Shown: piece by piece, positions 44,699 through 54,321 of the stretch
Numbering within the stretch: position 1 is the stretch's first letter
Layout of the letters: the number at the start of each line of letters is the position of its first letter
Source of the DNA: Acinetobacter cumulans
GTDB lineage: Bacteria > Pseudomonadota > Gammaproteobacteria > Pseudomonadales > Moraxellaceae
DNA length: 64,000 nt
NCBI RefSeq assembly: GCF_003024525.3
Contig: NZ_CP035934.2
Location: 2,976,001-3,040,000 of the forward strand
Reading direction: 5' to 3'
The notes under the pieces: generated by a model
What the model was told of the DNA's origin: nothing
The model's input: only the letters and a program-made list of their open reading frames with translations
Databases searched by the model: none
Translations under genes and position numbers: made by a program

Positions 44699-45658
44699 AT
44701 GAAAAAAATAGCCTTAATCTATATGGGTGGTACTTTTGGTTGTGTCGGTGAACCGCTCAGCCCAATGCCTGCAGCGGAATTTATTCCCCAACTACAACAT
44801 GTTCTGCCCTTACATGTACATATCGATTGTTTTGTTGCACCAGTCATCCGTGATAGCAGTGCATGTACCGCACCTGATTGGCTGTTACTGATCCAACAGA
44901 TTCAAAGCTTACAGTTACAGCATTATCAGCATTTCGTGATTATTCATGGTACAGACACCCTCAGCTATGCGAGTGCAGTCTTGGCACGATTTATTGCCCA
45001 ATCTGCACATGTTATTTTGACAGGTAGCCAATATCCTTTACTGAACGTACATGGAACGGATACGCGCGAATTTACCGATGCAATTTCTAATCTAAATTTT
45101 GCTTTAGATCAGGTCTTACAAGTTGAAACTGGGGTTTATTTAGCATTTCATCACAAGCTCATTCATGCTTCCACAGCCCTTAAAACACATACTACAGAGC
45201 TCGATGCCTTTAGTGGACAACTCAGCGGACTAGCTGTCAATACCGTACCCACAGATGCACTGATTGTACAGACAGCCCATATTGAAAAAGCTCGTGCATT
45301 CAATTGCATTAGTTTAATGCTACAACCCGTTGGCGTCGCACAGCTGGAATACAACTTAAAAGCACTGTCTGCTCAGCCCCCTCATGTGTTGATTCTGCAA
45401 GGTTTTGGTACAGGAAATATTGCCGTCAATGATCAAGTCGTGGCGCAAATAAAGTACATCCAACAACAAGGCTGTGCTGTCATTCTGACCACCCAAGTTC
45501 CATTTGGAGCAATCGATCAACGCTATGCAGTCAGCCAGTGGGTGCAAGATGCCCAGATTCTTGTCAGCAATTGTGCCGGCCATGCAGATCTATATGCAAA
45601 AGTCTTACAAATGTATTTACAATACGACGCCATAGAACAATGGCATGCCCATTGGTAA
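44699..45658 (+). CDS. Asparaginase (type I-like)
   Basis: The 319-residue amidohydrolase deamidates asparagine. The first catalytic threonine is in Y-M-G-G-T-F-G and the second in H-G-T-D-T-L-S-Y-A-S-A; 'LTGSQYPL' and 'DTREFTDAISNLNFAL' are also family segments. No signal peptide, so it is cytosolic. Two adjacent ATGs (44696, 44699) and an in-frame ATG at 44681 are possible starts; none has a good ribosome-binding site because the fimV terminator occupies that region. Confidence 0.85.
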   Translation: MKKIALIYMGGTFGCVGEPLSPMPAAEFIPQLQHVLPLHVHIDCFVAPVIRDSSACTAPDWLLLIQQIQSLQLQHYQHFVIIHGTDTLSYASAVLARFIAQSAHVILTGSQYPLLNVHGTDTREFTDAISNLNFALDQVLQVETGVYLAFHHKLIHASTALKTHTTELDAFSGQLSGLAVNTVPTDALIVQTAHIEKARAFNCISLMLQPVGVAQLEYNLKALSAQPPHVLILQGFGTGNIAVNDQVVAQIKYIQQQGCAVILTTQVPFGAIDQRYAVSQWVQDAQILVSNCAGHADLYAKVLQMYLQYDAIEQWHAHW

Positions 45659-45681
45659 CATTGATATAGACTGAGGTGAGT

Positions 45682-46479
45682 ATGCAGCGTTTTGCAGTGG
45701 GAATTGAGTTTAATGGTTCACAATATCGTGGCTGGCAAACTCAACAGGCAGGTGTGATTAGCCTCCAAGAAACCATTGAAAAAGTACTCAGCACAGTCGC
45801 AAATGAGCCAATCGCACTGCATGGTGCAGGACGTACGGATGCAGGTGTACATGCCACCAATATGGTTGCCCATTTTGATACCCATGCAGTACGTAGCATT
45901 CATGGCTGGATTCGTGGCTGTAACAGCCAACTTCCCAAAGACATTTCAATTCAATGGGTGCAAGAAATGGACATGGACTTCCATGCTCGATTTAAAGCAC
46001 AAGCACGTCGCTATCGCTATGTCGTCTATAGCCATCCTGTACGTCCTGCTTTACTACATAAGCAAGTCACCCACATACATGCACCACTAGATGTTGCCAG
46101 CATGATCCTGGCTGCCAGCAAGTTTGAAGGCACGCATAATTTTGAAAGTTTTCGTGCTGCTGCCTGCCAATCAAATCAGCCAGTTCGTACCGTCAGTCAC
46201 TGTCGTTTAATTCAACATGGATGCTATTTGGTCTTAGACATTCAAGCGGATGGCTTCTTACATCACATGGTCCGTAACATTATGGGCTGTTTGTTAGAAG
46301 TGGGCCAAGGCATGTATAGCATCGATCATATCGATACAATTTTTGCTGCCGAAGATCGTTCAGCGGCAGGCGTGACTGCTCCGCCCGACGGTTTGTATTT
46401 CATTCATGCAGATTATCCTGAGCAGTTTCAGCTTCCTACAGCGCCACTTGGCCCGCATTGGCTAAACATGCCTGAATAA
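45682..46479 (+). CDS. truA: tRNA pseudouridine(38-40) synthase TruA
   Basis: The 265-residue enzyme isomerises uridines 38-40 in the anticodon stem. The catalytic aspartate is Asp53 in G-A-G-R-T-D-A-G-V-H-A; 'RFKAQARRYRYVVYSH' and 'FLHHMVRNIMGCLLEVG' are typical. ATG 45682 follows GAGG by five bases; an in-frame GTG at 45676 is rejected. It starts 24 bases behind the asparaginase gene. Confidence 0.96.
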   Translation: MQRFAVGIEFNGSQYRGWQTQQAGVISLQETIEKVLSTVANEPIALHGAGRTDAGVHATNMVAHFDTHAVRSIHGWIRGCNSQLPKDISIQWVQEMDMDFHARFKAQARRYRYVVYSHPVRPALLHKQVTHIHAPLDVASMILAASKFEGTHNFESFRAAACQSNQPVRTVSHCRLIQHGCYLVLDIQADGFLHHMVRNIMGCLLEVGQGMYSIDHIDTIFAAEDRSAAGVTAPPDGLYFIHADYPEQFQLPTAPLGPHWLNMPE

Positions 46480-46571
46480 TATGTACTTTTTACTGGTTCT
46501 GCCCTTAAAAGAAGTAAAAAATGCTGTCCAAAAATCCATTCGCACGAGTTTATTGAGTGGGTGCACTATAT

Positions 46572-46600
46572 AAAAAATCCCTCCATTCAGGAGGGATTTC
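46572..46600. terminator. Bidirectional terminator
   Basis: AAATCCCTCC-ATTCA-GGAGGGATTT lies between truA and the convergent AraC-type gene. Confidence 0.85.
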
Positions 46601-46618
46601 ATGCGTTGTTTTTAAGAT

Positions 46619-47626
46619 TTAACGTTGCTTACGCTTACGATATTCCACTGGGGTTTCGTTAGTCCAACGCTTAAATGCGCGGTAAAAGGTACTTGGCTCC
46701 GAAAAGCCGGTTAAGTACACAATTCGCTCAACACTTTCATTGGTATTGGCCAAGAGCTTTTTCGCTAAACGACAACGGTAATCCGACAAAATCTGCTGAA
46801 AGCTAGTATTGGCCTCTGAAAGCTGGGTACGTAAACGACGTGGCGTAATATTTAGCTGTGCAGCCACGGTTTCTAAGGTTGTTTCACCGCTTTCTAAGGT
46901 TGAACCAATAGCACGACGTACCTCACCCACCAAATCATAGCGCGCAAGTTCTTGCAGTTTTTCGATCGCAAGTTGTTCATGTAACTGTAAAAGCTCAGGT
47001 TCAGCTTGCCACAGTTGATAATCTAAAATAGCAGGGTCAAAATATAATCGTGTTTCTTTTTGCCCTAAGCTCACTGGGCATTCATAAACACGGAAATATT
47101 CATCATCCGGCGCGCCCTGACTAAAATTAAAGTCGATATAAATGGGCTGGAAACGCCCTTCAGTAATAAACTTAAAAAAGCGCAATACACCCGACATCGC
47201 ACATTCAGAAAAATGACGATTAACGATATTTTCTACCCAAGGCTGATGACCATTGGTTAAATAGCAACGATCATCCTCTATGACCAGTTTGGCATGAAAA
47301 GCATCACTAATTAAGCGCTGATAGGCCAATGCACGCTTGAGACCTTCACCAAAATTTTCTGATGAAATAAACAGGTGCTCAATCACCTGCCCGCGGTACA
47401 AAGGAAGGTGTTCACCCAGATGCAAACCAATATCTGGATCTTTGCTGACTTCTTCAGCTGCCACCCAAAACGCGTACTGCGCACTTAAAGGTGTACGATC
47501 ATTGGCTTCAACCTGCTTCAGTGCAACACCAGCTTTGGTTAAAATATCTTCCGTCGGCAAACCCGCACGACGAATCGCTTGGTAGCCCAACCGCAATACT
47601 ACGGATGCATCAGTTAGCTGACCCAC
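46619..47626 (-). CDS. AraC-family transcriptional regulator
   Basis: The 335-residue protein has the 'arabinose-binding' regulatory domain of the OruR/PhbR-type AraC subgroup (about 20-200) and a C-terminal pair of helix-turn-helix units (about 235-335, with 'ETTLETVAAQLNITPRRLRTQL' and 'ERIVYLTGFSEPSTFYRAFKRW'). Its target is not evident: the next genes are unrelated. It is divergent from infA. Confidence 0.9.
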   Translation of the reverse strand: MGQLTDASVVLRLGYQAIRRAGLPTEDILTKAGVALKQVEANDRTPLSAQYAFWVAAEEVSKDPDIGLHLGEHLPLYRGQVIEHLFISSENFGEGLKRALAYQRLISDAFHAKLVIEDDRCYLTNGHQPWVENIVNRHFSECAMSGVLRFFKFITEGRFQPIYIDFNFSQGAPDDEYFRVYECPVSLGQKETRLYFDPAILDYQLWQAEPELLQLHEQLAIEKLQELARYDLVGEVRRAIGSTLESGETTLETVAAQLNITPRRLRTQLSEANTSFQQILSDYRCRLAKKLLANTNESVERIVYLTGFSEPSTFYRAFKRWTNETPVEYRKRKQR

Positions 47627-47793
47627 TCAAGAACCTTCCTTGTATGTACTTCATTTATACTCAAATGCTTAATTTTAGATTAACTGTGATTGACCAAACT
47701 GACAACTATTCTACAAACATTTTTGTTGAAAAAGTTTAACCGCACTGTTCGCTTATTTTACTTGCATCTGATTATTCTGACGGCCGTTTCATC

Positions 47794-47822
47794 TTGTTTT
47801 ATGCAAAAAAATTGACTATAAT
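47794..47822 (+). promoter_or_regulatory. infA promoter
   Basis: TTGTTT (47794-47799), a 17-base spacer and a perfect TATAAT (47817-47822) sit 35 bases before the infA start. Confidence 0.75.
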
Positions 47823-47856
47823 TTGCGCCTTGCTAATTTATTCATTCAGGTAGGCT

Positions 47857-48078
47857 ATGGCCAATAAAGAGGAACTCATCGAGTTCGAAGGCGTTGTCAC
47901 CGAGACGCTTCCTAATACTATGTTCCGTGTACGTTTAGAAAACGGTCATGAAGTGATTGCTCACATCTCTGGTAAAATGCGTAAACACTATATTCGTATT
48001 TTGACTGGCGACAGTGTTAAAGTAGAAATGACACCTTATGATTTGACTAAGGGTCGTATCACTTATCGTGCACGCTAA
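47857..48078 (+). CDS. infA: Translation initiation factor IF-1
   Basis: The 73-residue S1/OB-fold protein ([23 protein letters not shown]) blocks the ribosomal A site during initiation. Length and sequence match the family completely. Confidence 0.98.
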   Translation: MANKEELIEFEGVVTETLPNTMFRVRLENGHEVIAHISGKMRKHYIRILTGDSVKVEMTPYDLTKGRITYRAR

Positions 48079-48095
48079 GTTTTAGCGAAGCAGAA

Positions 48096-48123
48096 AAAGC
48101 CACATTATCATGTGGCTTTTTTT
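48096..48123. terminator. infA terminator
   Basis: AAAGCCACA-TTATCA-TGTGGCTTT with T run, between convergent genes. Confidence 0.85.
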
Positions 48124-48159
48124 ATGCAATCGATAGAATACCCCGTATATCAAGCAGAC

Positions 48160-48519
48160 TTAGTTCAAAGTACTGCTTTTACAGCCAATGGTCTTGCATT
48201 CACGTAAGCGCTCTAACAACCAATGATTACGCTCCTGTGTGGTTTCTAGACGGCAATTCACATTGACGCCTGTATCCGTCGTACAGTTTGCATCACGCTC
48301 ACGAATCCATTGCAGTTGAGAACGCTTTAGCGTAGTTTTTTGCTTGTCTGATAACTTAGCCCGCAAAGCCTGATAATTCTTATTTAATTCAGCATCGGCA
48401 CTAGCATAGACTTTATTGGTGCAATAGATATCATCGTAGGTATTACGCGCACTGTCGCAATTGTCTGCATTGGCATAGCTGGTCAGAAGCAATACGCCAA
48501 GCAATAAGATCTTTTTCAT
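48160..48519 (-). CDS. Secreted LprI-like (DUF1311) protein
   Basis: The 119-residue protein has a signal peptide (MKKILLLGVLLLTSYANA) and a LprI/DUF1311-type domain: 'CDSARNTYDDIYCTNKVYASADAELNKNYQALRAKL' with 'LQWIRERDANC' and further cysteines (likely disulfides). LprI inhibits lysozyme in mycobacteria; here only the fold is inferred. The ATG at 48519 follows GGATGA; the ATG three codons upstream lies inside that site. Confidence 0.8.
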   Translation of the reverse strand: MKKILLLGVLLLTSYANADNCDSARNTYDDIYCTNKVYASADAELNKNYQALRAKLSDKQKTTLKRSQLQWIRERDANCTTDTGVNVNCRLETTQERNHWLLERLRECKTIGCKSSTLN

Positions 48520-48761
48520 TTTATTCATCCAAAATCATTGTTTTTATCTTATGGGATTCACCTACACGCCATTTTTAAATCGCTTGTAAGATGCCTATTC
48601 ATTTTAAAACATGCCCACAATACGGCGTAAGAAAAAAATTGTATCTTCATTCCACTTCAAGCATCGTGACTCATTCAAATTAACCGTTTATCAAATCACT
48701 ACATAGTTATTGTGTTCAACTCCATACACTGGTTTGCAATTAGTCAGCATGAGATATGCTT

Positions 48762-49157
48762 ATGAATTTTAAAATGACCTTAAGCCAATGTGCGCTTGCC
48801 TCTGTGCTTTTTGGCTGTGCCAGCACCCCTGTGATGAATGCGACTGAGCGAGAAAAATACTTAGCACAATTTGTGGGTCAAAGTAGCAGCTATATTCAAA
48901 GCCATTTAGACTTAGCCAAACTTGGCTATCAAAATGCCACTGCCCCATTCGTACAGCAAAATACATTAAGTTATACCGTGATTCGGCCGATTAGCATTCC
49001 TATTCCAATGGCACAGAATCCTGCCTTAGGTGCAGGTGCCGGGACTGCAGTGCCTATTCCAACACAAAGCTATGATGCAAGTCTTCAATGCGAAATTCGT
49101 TTTCAACTGCAAAACCAAATTGCGACTGCGGTACAACTCAGCGGACGTACCTGTTAA
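48762..49157 (+). CDS. Small lipoprotein, function unknown
   Basis: The 131-residue protein has a signal peptide ending L-F-G-C with Cys19 as lipid site, followed by a short helical part and a Pro/Ile-rich segment ('ISIPIPMAQNPALGAGAGTAVPIP'). Two C-terminal cysteines (in LQCEIR and at the last residue) may pair. GAGAT precedes ATG 48762. The 242-base region upstream holds no gene. Confidence 0.65.
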   Translation: MNFKMTLSQCALASVLFGCASTPVMNATEREKYLAQFVGQSSSYIQSHLDLAKLGYQNATAPFVQQNTLSYTVIRPISIPIPMAQNPALGAGAGTAVPIPTQSYDASLQCEIRFQLQNQIATAVQLSGRTC

Positions 49158-49196
49158 TGGGTATTAAACGCCCTACTCCCCCCAATGATGTCCATA

Positions 49197-49227
49197 AAAA
49201 AACCGAGTCTGTAGACTCGGTTTTTTA
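49197..49227. terminator. Bidirectional terminator
   Basis: AAAACCGAGTC-TGTA-GACTCGGTTTT lies between the lipoprotein gene and leuB. Confidence 0.9.
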
Positions 49228-49240
49228 AGATCAATAGAAC

Positions 49241-50320
49241 TTAGTTCAATGCAGCTACAACTGCTTGACCCATTTCTACTGTACCCACTTTATTCATGCC
49301 TTCAGACATGATATCTGCTGTACGTAAGCCTTGATCCAATACCGAGCCTACTGCATCTTCAATGGCTTTTGCTGCAGCTTCTTCACGGAATGTATAACGA
49401 AGCAACATGGCTACAGACAAAATAGTTGCCAATGGGTTTGCAAGGTTTTGACCAGCGATGTCTGGTGCAGAACCATGGCAAGGCTCGTACATACCTTTGC
49501 CGTTTTCATCCAAAGATGCAGATGGCAACATGCCGATAGAACCCGTTAACATCGCAGCCTCATCAGACAAGATGTCGCCGAATAAGTTAGAGGTTACAAT
49601 CACGTCAAATTGTTTTGGTGCACGTACCAATTGCATTGCTGCATTGTCTACATACATGTGTGACAAGTTAATTTCTGGATACTGCTCTTCTTTCAATGCA
49701 GTCACTGTTTGTTTCCAAAGTTCAGTCACTTCAAGTACGTTGGCTTTATCTACAGAACATACTTTACCACCACGTAAGCCCGCCAATTCAAAGGCTACTT
49801 TTGCAATGCGCTTGATTTCAGACTCTGCATATACATCAGTGTTGAAACCTTGCTTCTCACCATTTTCTAATTCACGGATACCGCGTGGCTGACCAAAGTA
49901 GATACCGCCAGTTAATTCGCGAACAATTAGAATGTCCAAGCCAGCTACGATTTCAGGCTTCAGGCTTGAAGCATCCGCCAATTGCGGATACAAGATCGCT
50001 GGGCGCAAGTTTGCAAAAAGGTTAAGTTCGCTACGTAGTTTTAATAAACCGCGCTCAGGACGAATTGAACGTTCAATCGTATCCCATTTAGGACCACCTA
50101 CCGCACCAAGCAGTAAAGCATCTGCTTTTTTGGCTTGTTCAGATGTCACTTCTGGGTAAGGTGAACCATGCGCATCAATTGCCGCACCACCTAATAGACC
50201 TTCTTCCCAAGTCAAACCTAAATTGAATTTTTCATTCACTCGGGTAAGCACTTGTTCTGCAGCTTTTACAATTTCAGGACCAATGCCGTCACCCGGTAAA
50301 ATCAAGATATGTTTTGACAT
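49241..50320 (-). CDS. leuB: 3-isopropylmalate dehydrogenase
   Basis: The 359-residue NAD-dependent enzyme makes 2-oxoisocaproate, the third leucine step. It opens [18 protein letters not shown] and contains '[15 protein letters not shown]' and '[20 protein letters not shown]'. The ATG at 50320 is preceded by GGAAAAA; the open frame upstream is ignored. Its pathway partners leuD and leuC lie upstream, separated by one lipoprotein gene on the same strand. Confidence 0.96.
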   Translation of the reverse strand: MSKHILILPGDGIGPEIVKAAEQVLTRVNEKFNLGLTWEEGLLGGAAIDAHGSPYPEVTSEQAKKADALLLGAVGGPKWDTIERSIRPERGLLKLRSELNLFANLRPAILYPQLADASSLKPEIVAGLDILIVRELTGGIYFGQPRGIRELENGEKQGFNTDVYAESEIKRIAKVAFELAGLRGGKVCSVDKANVLEVTELWKQTVTALKEEQYPEINLSHMYVDNAAMQLVRAPKQFDVIVTSNLFGDILSDEAAMLTGSIGMLPSASLDENGKGMYEPCHGSAPDIAGQNLANPLATILSVAMLLRYTFREEAAAKAIEDAVGSVLDQGLRTADIMSEGMNKVGTVEMGQAVVAALN

Positions 50321-50361
50321 GAGTTTTTCCATTTTATGTGCCAATTATACGTGGCAATTGA

Positions 50362-50922
50362 TTACAATTTTTTCTCTACAAACTCACCAAGCCCCGTCAG
50401 GACATTGTAGGGTTTGCAAAAACGTCGAATAGTTTTCTGTTCCATTTTCAAATCTACACACAAAGGATCTGGCGCGGAGGCCTCTAACAAGCTCGCTTTG
50501 TGTTTGGTTCGATCACGGTACATCGTTAAGGTATAATTCGCTTTGGGTTTAAACGCATGAATCACGTGTAAACGCTCAGCTTTATCAGGCGATATCGGGT
50601 AAAACCGAACAACTACTTCATGCTGAACAGGAGTCACTGAAAGATAAACCGCATTCGGCTCTTTCAACGATTTTCCCTGTATACGCACAATACCCGCCTT
50701 GATTGCTTCACGCTCAAGTTCATTATGCTCTTTCATAATGAAGGTCTGATCTAAACGCTCAAACTGACAGCTTTCTGTACCTGCACAATAAATAAGTGCA
50801 TTATTTTGCGTACTTGCAGATTCTTTTATATTTTGAACCTGTATTACCTGAACGCTTTGGCAAGCGCTCAACGATCCAATTATCGTGAGCCCTACTGCCA
50901 TGTGTGTGAGTAACTTTTCCAT
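50362..50922 (-). CDS. Lipoprotein between leuD and leuB
   Basis: The 186-residue protein has a lipobox L-S-A-C with Cys21 as modification site and no domain I can name; the mature part is basic and probably beta-rich. It sits in the leucine operon, 41 bases upstream of the leuB start, and is probably co-transcribed, but nothing links it to leucine synthesis. Confidence 0.7.
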   Translation of the reverse strand: MEKLLTHMAVGLTIIGSLSACQSVQVIQVQNIKESASTQNNALIYCAGTESCQFERLDQTFIMKEHNELEREAIKAGIVRIQGKSLKEPNAVYLSVTPVQHEVVVRFYPISPDKAERLHVIHAFKPKANYTLTMYRDRTKHKASLLEASAPDPLCVDLKMEQKTIRRFCKPYNVLTGLGEFVEKKL

Positions 50923-51017
50923 GTCTGAACCCAGTATAAATCTGACATTTGTATATTGTTATGCCTAGATATTAGCAAGAGTTCAGCATGGTGACTATGC
51001 ATTCGTCACTTCAATTG

Positions 51018-51668
51018 TTAAGCTTTTACGTCTGCAAATACCCAAGGGCGTGATGCTTTGGTTTTAGCTTCATAAGCTTTGATATCATCAGCGGCTTGTA
51101 AAGTTAAACCAATATCATCCAAGCCATTCAATAAGCAATGCTTACGGAACGGATCAACTTCAAATTTAAAGCTTTCGCCATTTGGCGTACGTACTTCTTG
51201 CGCTTCTAAATCAATCGTTAACTGATAGCCTTCCGATGCAGCACATTCTTTAAATAACTGATCGACAATCTCTTCAGACAAGATCACTGGCAACATGCCA
51301 TTTTTAAAGCTGTTATTAAAGAAAATATCTGCATAGCTTGGTGCAATCACCGTACGGAAACCATACTCTTCCAATGCCCACGGCGCATGCTCACGGCTTG
51401 AACCGCAGCCGAAGTTCGCACGTGAAATTAATATGCTTGCACCTTGGTAGCGTGCTTTGTTCAATTCGAAATCTGGGTTAATCGGTCGTTTTGAAATGTC
51501 TTGACCTAAATAACCTTCGTCTAAATAGCGCAATTCATCAAATAAGTTTGCACCAAAGCCAGTACGCTTAATCGATTTTAAAAACTGTTTTGGAATGATT
51601 AAATCTGTATCGACATTGGCACGGTCTAAGGGTGCAACGATACCTTGTTCAACGGTATATTTTTTCAT
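51018..51668 (-). CDS. leuD: 3-isopropylmalate dehydratase small subunit
   Basis: The 216-residue subunit pairs with LeuC to isomerise isopropylmalate. Family segments include '[21 protein letters not shown]', '[21 protein letters not shown]' and '[20 protein letters not shown]'. leuC ends 24 bases upstream. Confidence 0.97.
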   Translation of the reverse strand: MKKYTVEQGIVAPLDRANVDTDLIIPKQFLKSIKRTGFGANLFDELRYLDEGYLGQDISKRPINPDFELNKARYQGASILISRANFGCGSSREHAPWALEEYGFRTVIAPSYADIFFNNSFKNGMLPVILSEEIVDQLFKECAASEGYQLTIDLEAQEVRTPNGESFKFEVDPFRKHCLLNGLDDIGLTLQAADDIKAYEAKTKASRPWVFADVKA

Positions 51669-51692
51669 GCTGTTTGCTCCTATTAGCCCAAA

Positions 51693-53126
51693 TTAAAACG
51701 AACGTACGTCAACAAAGTGACCCGCGATTGCAGCAGCAGCTGCCATTGCTGGGCTCACCAAGTGGGTACGACCGCCATTACCTTGACGACCTTCAAAATT
51801 ACGGTTTGAGGTTGATGCACAATGTTCGCCTGGCTGCAATTTATCTGCATTCATTGCCAAGCACATTGAACAGCCTGGTTCACGCCATTCAAAGCCAGCT
51901 TCGATTAAGATTTTGTCCAAGCCTTCAGCTTCCGCTTGCGCTTTTACCAAACCTGAACCCGGAACAACCATCGCTTGTTTGATTGTGCCTGCAACTTTTT
52001 TGCCTTTGGCAACTTCAGCTGCTGCACGAATATCTTCAATACGTGAATTCGTACAAGAACCAATAAATACACGGTCTAATTGGATATCAGCCAATGCCTG
52101 ACCTGCATTTAAACCCATATAGCTATAAGCACGTGTCCAGTCATTACGCTGCACGTCATCTTTAGCCTGATCTAAAGTTGGAACAGCTTGAGATACAGGA
52201 ATCACCATCTCAGGAGAAGTTCCCCAAGATACTTGCGGCTCAATCTCTTCACCTTGCAATACAACCACTGTATCGAAGTGTGCGCCTTCATCAGATACCA
52301 AAGTATTCCAATATTCTACTGCTGCATCCCACTGCTCGCCTTTCGGTGCATAAGGACGGTCTTTTACATATTCAATGGTTTTTTCATCGACAGCGACCAT
52401 ACCAACACGCGCACCGCCTTCGATTGCCATGTTACATACAGTCATGCGGCCTTCGATCGACATATCACGGAAAACTTGACCGCCAAATTCAATTGCGTGA
52501 CCTGTACCGCCCGCAGTACCAATTTTACCAATGATGGCTAAAACCACATCTTTTGGTGTTACGCCTTGACCTAATTTACCGTCAACACGTACCAACATGT
52601 TTTTCATTTTCTTTTGAACTAAGCATTGGGTTGCCAATACATGTTCAACTTCCGATGTGCCAATACCGTGCGCCAAGCAGCCAAATGCACCATGTGTCGC
52701 AGTATGCGAGTCACCGCAAACAACCGTCATGCCCGGTAACGTCAAACCTTGTTCAGGGCCAACCACGTGAGCAATACCTTGACGTACGTCATTGATGTCA
52801 AACTGCGCAACATTAAAAGTTTTACAGTTGTCATCCAAAGTTTGTACTTGGATACGTGAAGTATCATCTTCAATACCCGCAATACCTTCAGCACGTTCCT
52901 TAGTAGAAGTCGGTACGTTGTGGTCAGGTGTCGCAACGTTCGCGCTTAAACGCCAAGGCTGACGACCTGCAAGCTGTAAGCCTTCAAATGCTTGCGGCGA
53001 TGTTACTTCGTGCAATAAATGACGGTCGATATACAGTAATGAAGAGCCATCATCTCGTTGTTTTACTAGATGGTCATCCCACAATTTGTCATACAATGTT
53101 TTTGCTTTTTGGGTTTCGCCTGCCAT
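51693..53126 (-). CDS. leuC: 3-isopropylmalate dehydratase large subunit
   Basis: The 477-residue aconitase-family subunit binds a 4Fe-4S cluster through cysteines in '[14 protein letters not shown]' and '[16 protein letters not shown]'; '[29 protein letters not shown]' is also present. The ATG at 53126 follows GGAGC by nine bases and gives the normal N terminus ([19 protein letters not shown]). It is the first gene of leuC-leuD-(lipoprotein)-leuB. Confidence 0.97.
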   Translation of the reverse strand: MAGETQKAKTLYDKLWDDHLVKQRDDGSSLLYIDRHLLHEVTSPQAFEGLQLAGRQPWRLSANVATPDHNVPTSTKERAEGIAGIEDDTSRIQVQTLDDNCKTFNVAQFDINDVRQGIAHVVGPEQGLTLPGMTVVCGDSHTATHGAFGCLAHGIGTSEVEHVLATQCLVQKKMKNMLVRVDGKLGQGVTPKDVVLAIIGKIGTAGGTGHAIEFGGQVFRDMSIEGRMTVCNMAIEGGARVGMVAVDEKTIEYVKDRPYAPKGEQWDAAVEYWNTLVSDEGAHFDTVVVLQGEEIEPQVSWGTSPEMVIPVSQAVPTLDQAKDDVQRNDWTRAYSYMGLNAGQALADIQLDRVFIGSCTNSRIEDIRAAAEVAKGKKVAGTIKQAMVVPGSGLVKAQAEAEGLDKILIEAGFEWREPGCSMCLAMNADKLQPGEHCASTSNRNFEGRQGNGGRTHLVSPAMAAAAAIAGHFVDVRSF

Positions 53127-53327
53127 GTCGATTTGCTCCACTGGACTGGGTAAATTCTTTCATTAACATTGATTATAACCACGTGTTCACATAAATCTAA
53201 TTTATCATTTTTATTAGTTTGTAAACTTTTTGGAATTGTTTTGTTTGCTAATTTCACGCTTAAAATCGCTCAAAAATAAATCTAATTTTCCGATCAAAAA
53301 ATATCAAAAAATCACTTTTACAAAGTA

Positions 53328-53348
53328 AATGAGAATCAGTATTATTTA
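53328..53348. promoter_or_regulatory. Possible Fur box
   Basis: AATGAGAATCAGTATTATTTA matches the 19-bp Fur consensus at about 11 of 19 positions and lies 40 bases before the DUF2061 gene, in the leuC/DUF2061 divergent region. Confidence 0.3.
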
Positions 53349-53387
53349 CATATACCAAGCGAACACACTTTTTAAAGGAACATCATC

Positions 53388-53630
53388 ATGGCGAATATTC
53401 AGCAATTTGTAGAAAACAATCAACGTATGTTTAAAAAGACCTTAAGCTATTACATCATGCACATTACCGTTGCCATGATTGTCGGTTATGTCGTGACAGG
53501 TAGCTTATGGATGGCCATTACTTTAAGTTTAGTTGAACCTACAGTTCAAGCAGTTGCATATTTCTTCCATGAGCGTATTTGGGATAAAAAATCCGCTGTT
53601 GACAATCAGGAAGCGAGCGCCCAAGTCTAG
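53388..53630 (+). CDS. DUF2061 membrane protein
   Basis: The 80-residue protein has two hydrophobic helices (about 22-42 and 44-62) and the DUF2061 pattern K-T-L-S-Y-x-I-M-H-I-T-V-A and E-P-x-x-Q-A-V-A-Y-F-F-H-E-R-I-W. The family's function is unknown. A possible Fur site lies upstream and a terminator follows. Confidence 0.85.
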   Translation: MANIQQFVENNQRMFKKTLSYYIMHITVAMIVGYVVTGSLWMAITLSLVEPTVQAVAYFFHERIWDKKSAVDNQEASAQV

Positions 53631-53666
53631 TGTGATTGCAAATCACTTTGCTTGATGTTGTTCACG

Positions 53667-53688
53667 ACCACCTACGGATGGTTTTTCT
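53667..53688 (+). terminator. Terminator of the DUF2061 gene
   Basis: ACCACC and GGATGGT form a stem with one mismatch closed by a C(TACG)G tetraloop, followed by T's. Confidence 0.7.
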
Positions 53689-53906
53689 ATTGAAAACGAT
53701 TTAAATCGACTACTGCGAATTTGTTTTCGAAACAATATTTTGTATCAAACCAATTTAGTGCTTTTGCTAAACCTAAGATAAGACTAAGAGTAAATATCTT
53801 AAATCTTCTTCTACTTGATACACAAAGGTCCGATATTTTTTAAACCACGAATCCAGTCATCCAATGCCATCTATTTACGTCCGCATATCCTGCTAGCGTT
53901 TGACTT

Positions 53907-53936
53907 TTGACATGTAAATTTGGGTTAAAATATAAC
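53907..53936 (+). promoter_or_regulatory. Near-consensus promoter with no gene directly downstream
   Basis: TTGACA (53907-53912) and TATAAC (53931-53936) are separated by 18 bases. The next gene begins 385 bases later. Confidence 0.6.
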
Positions 53937-53939
53937 AAG

Positions 53940-54216
53940 TGATTTTTTTCTTAAAGCAATGCATGAAGCATTCCCTATAGATGCTTCATTTGACAAATAA
54001 ATTATTCGTTCATCACCACAACTGATGTTCTCAATGTTCAGCAATGCTTCAACAATTTTCCCTGAATAGGGATTGGGTGGTGTTTGGTCGGAACTTTCTG
54101 TACATAATCACGTCGAATTGACCATGTCACTACACCTTGCTGGAGCCTCTGTATTTTCGTGATTTATCCACCGATCACCCTAAAATGATTATTCATTGAT
54201 TTCATTTCTATTTTTG
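53940..54216 (+). ncRNA. Candidate structured small RNA or LysR leader
   Basis: Downstream of the 53907 promoter TGAAGCATT (53964-53972) can pair with TGCTTCA(T) at 53982-53989 or AATGCTTCA at 54043-54051, and AATGC/GCATT can form a competing local hairpin; CCCT-GAAT-AGGG (54060-54071) follows. The end is uncertain (T-rich near 54216). Confidence 0.35.
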
Positions 54217-54321
54217 CCAATTGGATAAGTTTATAGCAAACAATTACACATTTCCTTTGATTTATTCTAATTTTTTCTAAATAATAAAAATAAGCATAAA
54301 TTTTCTTTATGGGTGATTAAT

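Larger units (their letters stand above)
53631..54321. other. Long non-coding stretch before the LysR gene
   Basis: The 691-base region holds a terminator for the DUF2061 gene, a near-consensus promoter (53907-53936) and several inverted repeats (53958-54071), but no open frame I believe in. It may be a long 5' leader or carry a small RNA. Confidence 0.5.

Noticed and set aside
49458..49892. 144-codon plus-strand frame opposite leuB
   Set aside because: Covered by an unmistakable leuB reading frame on the other strand.
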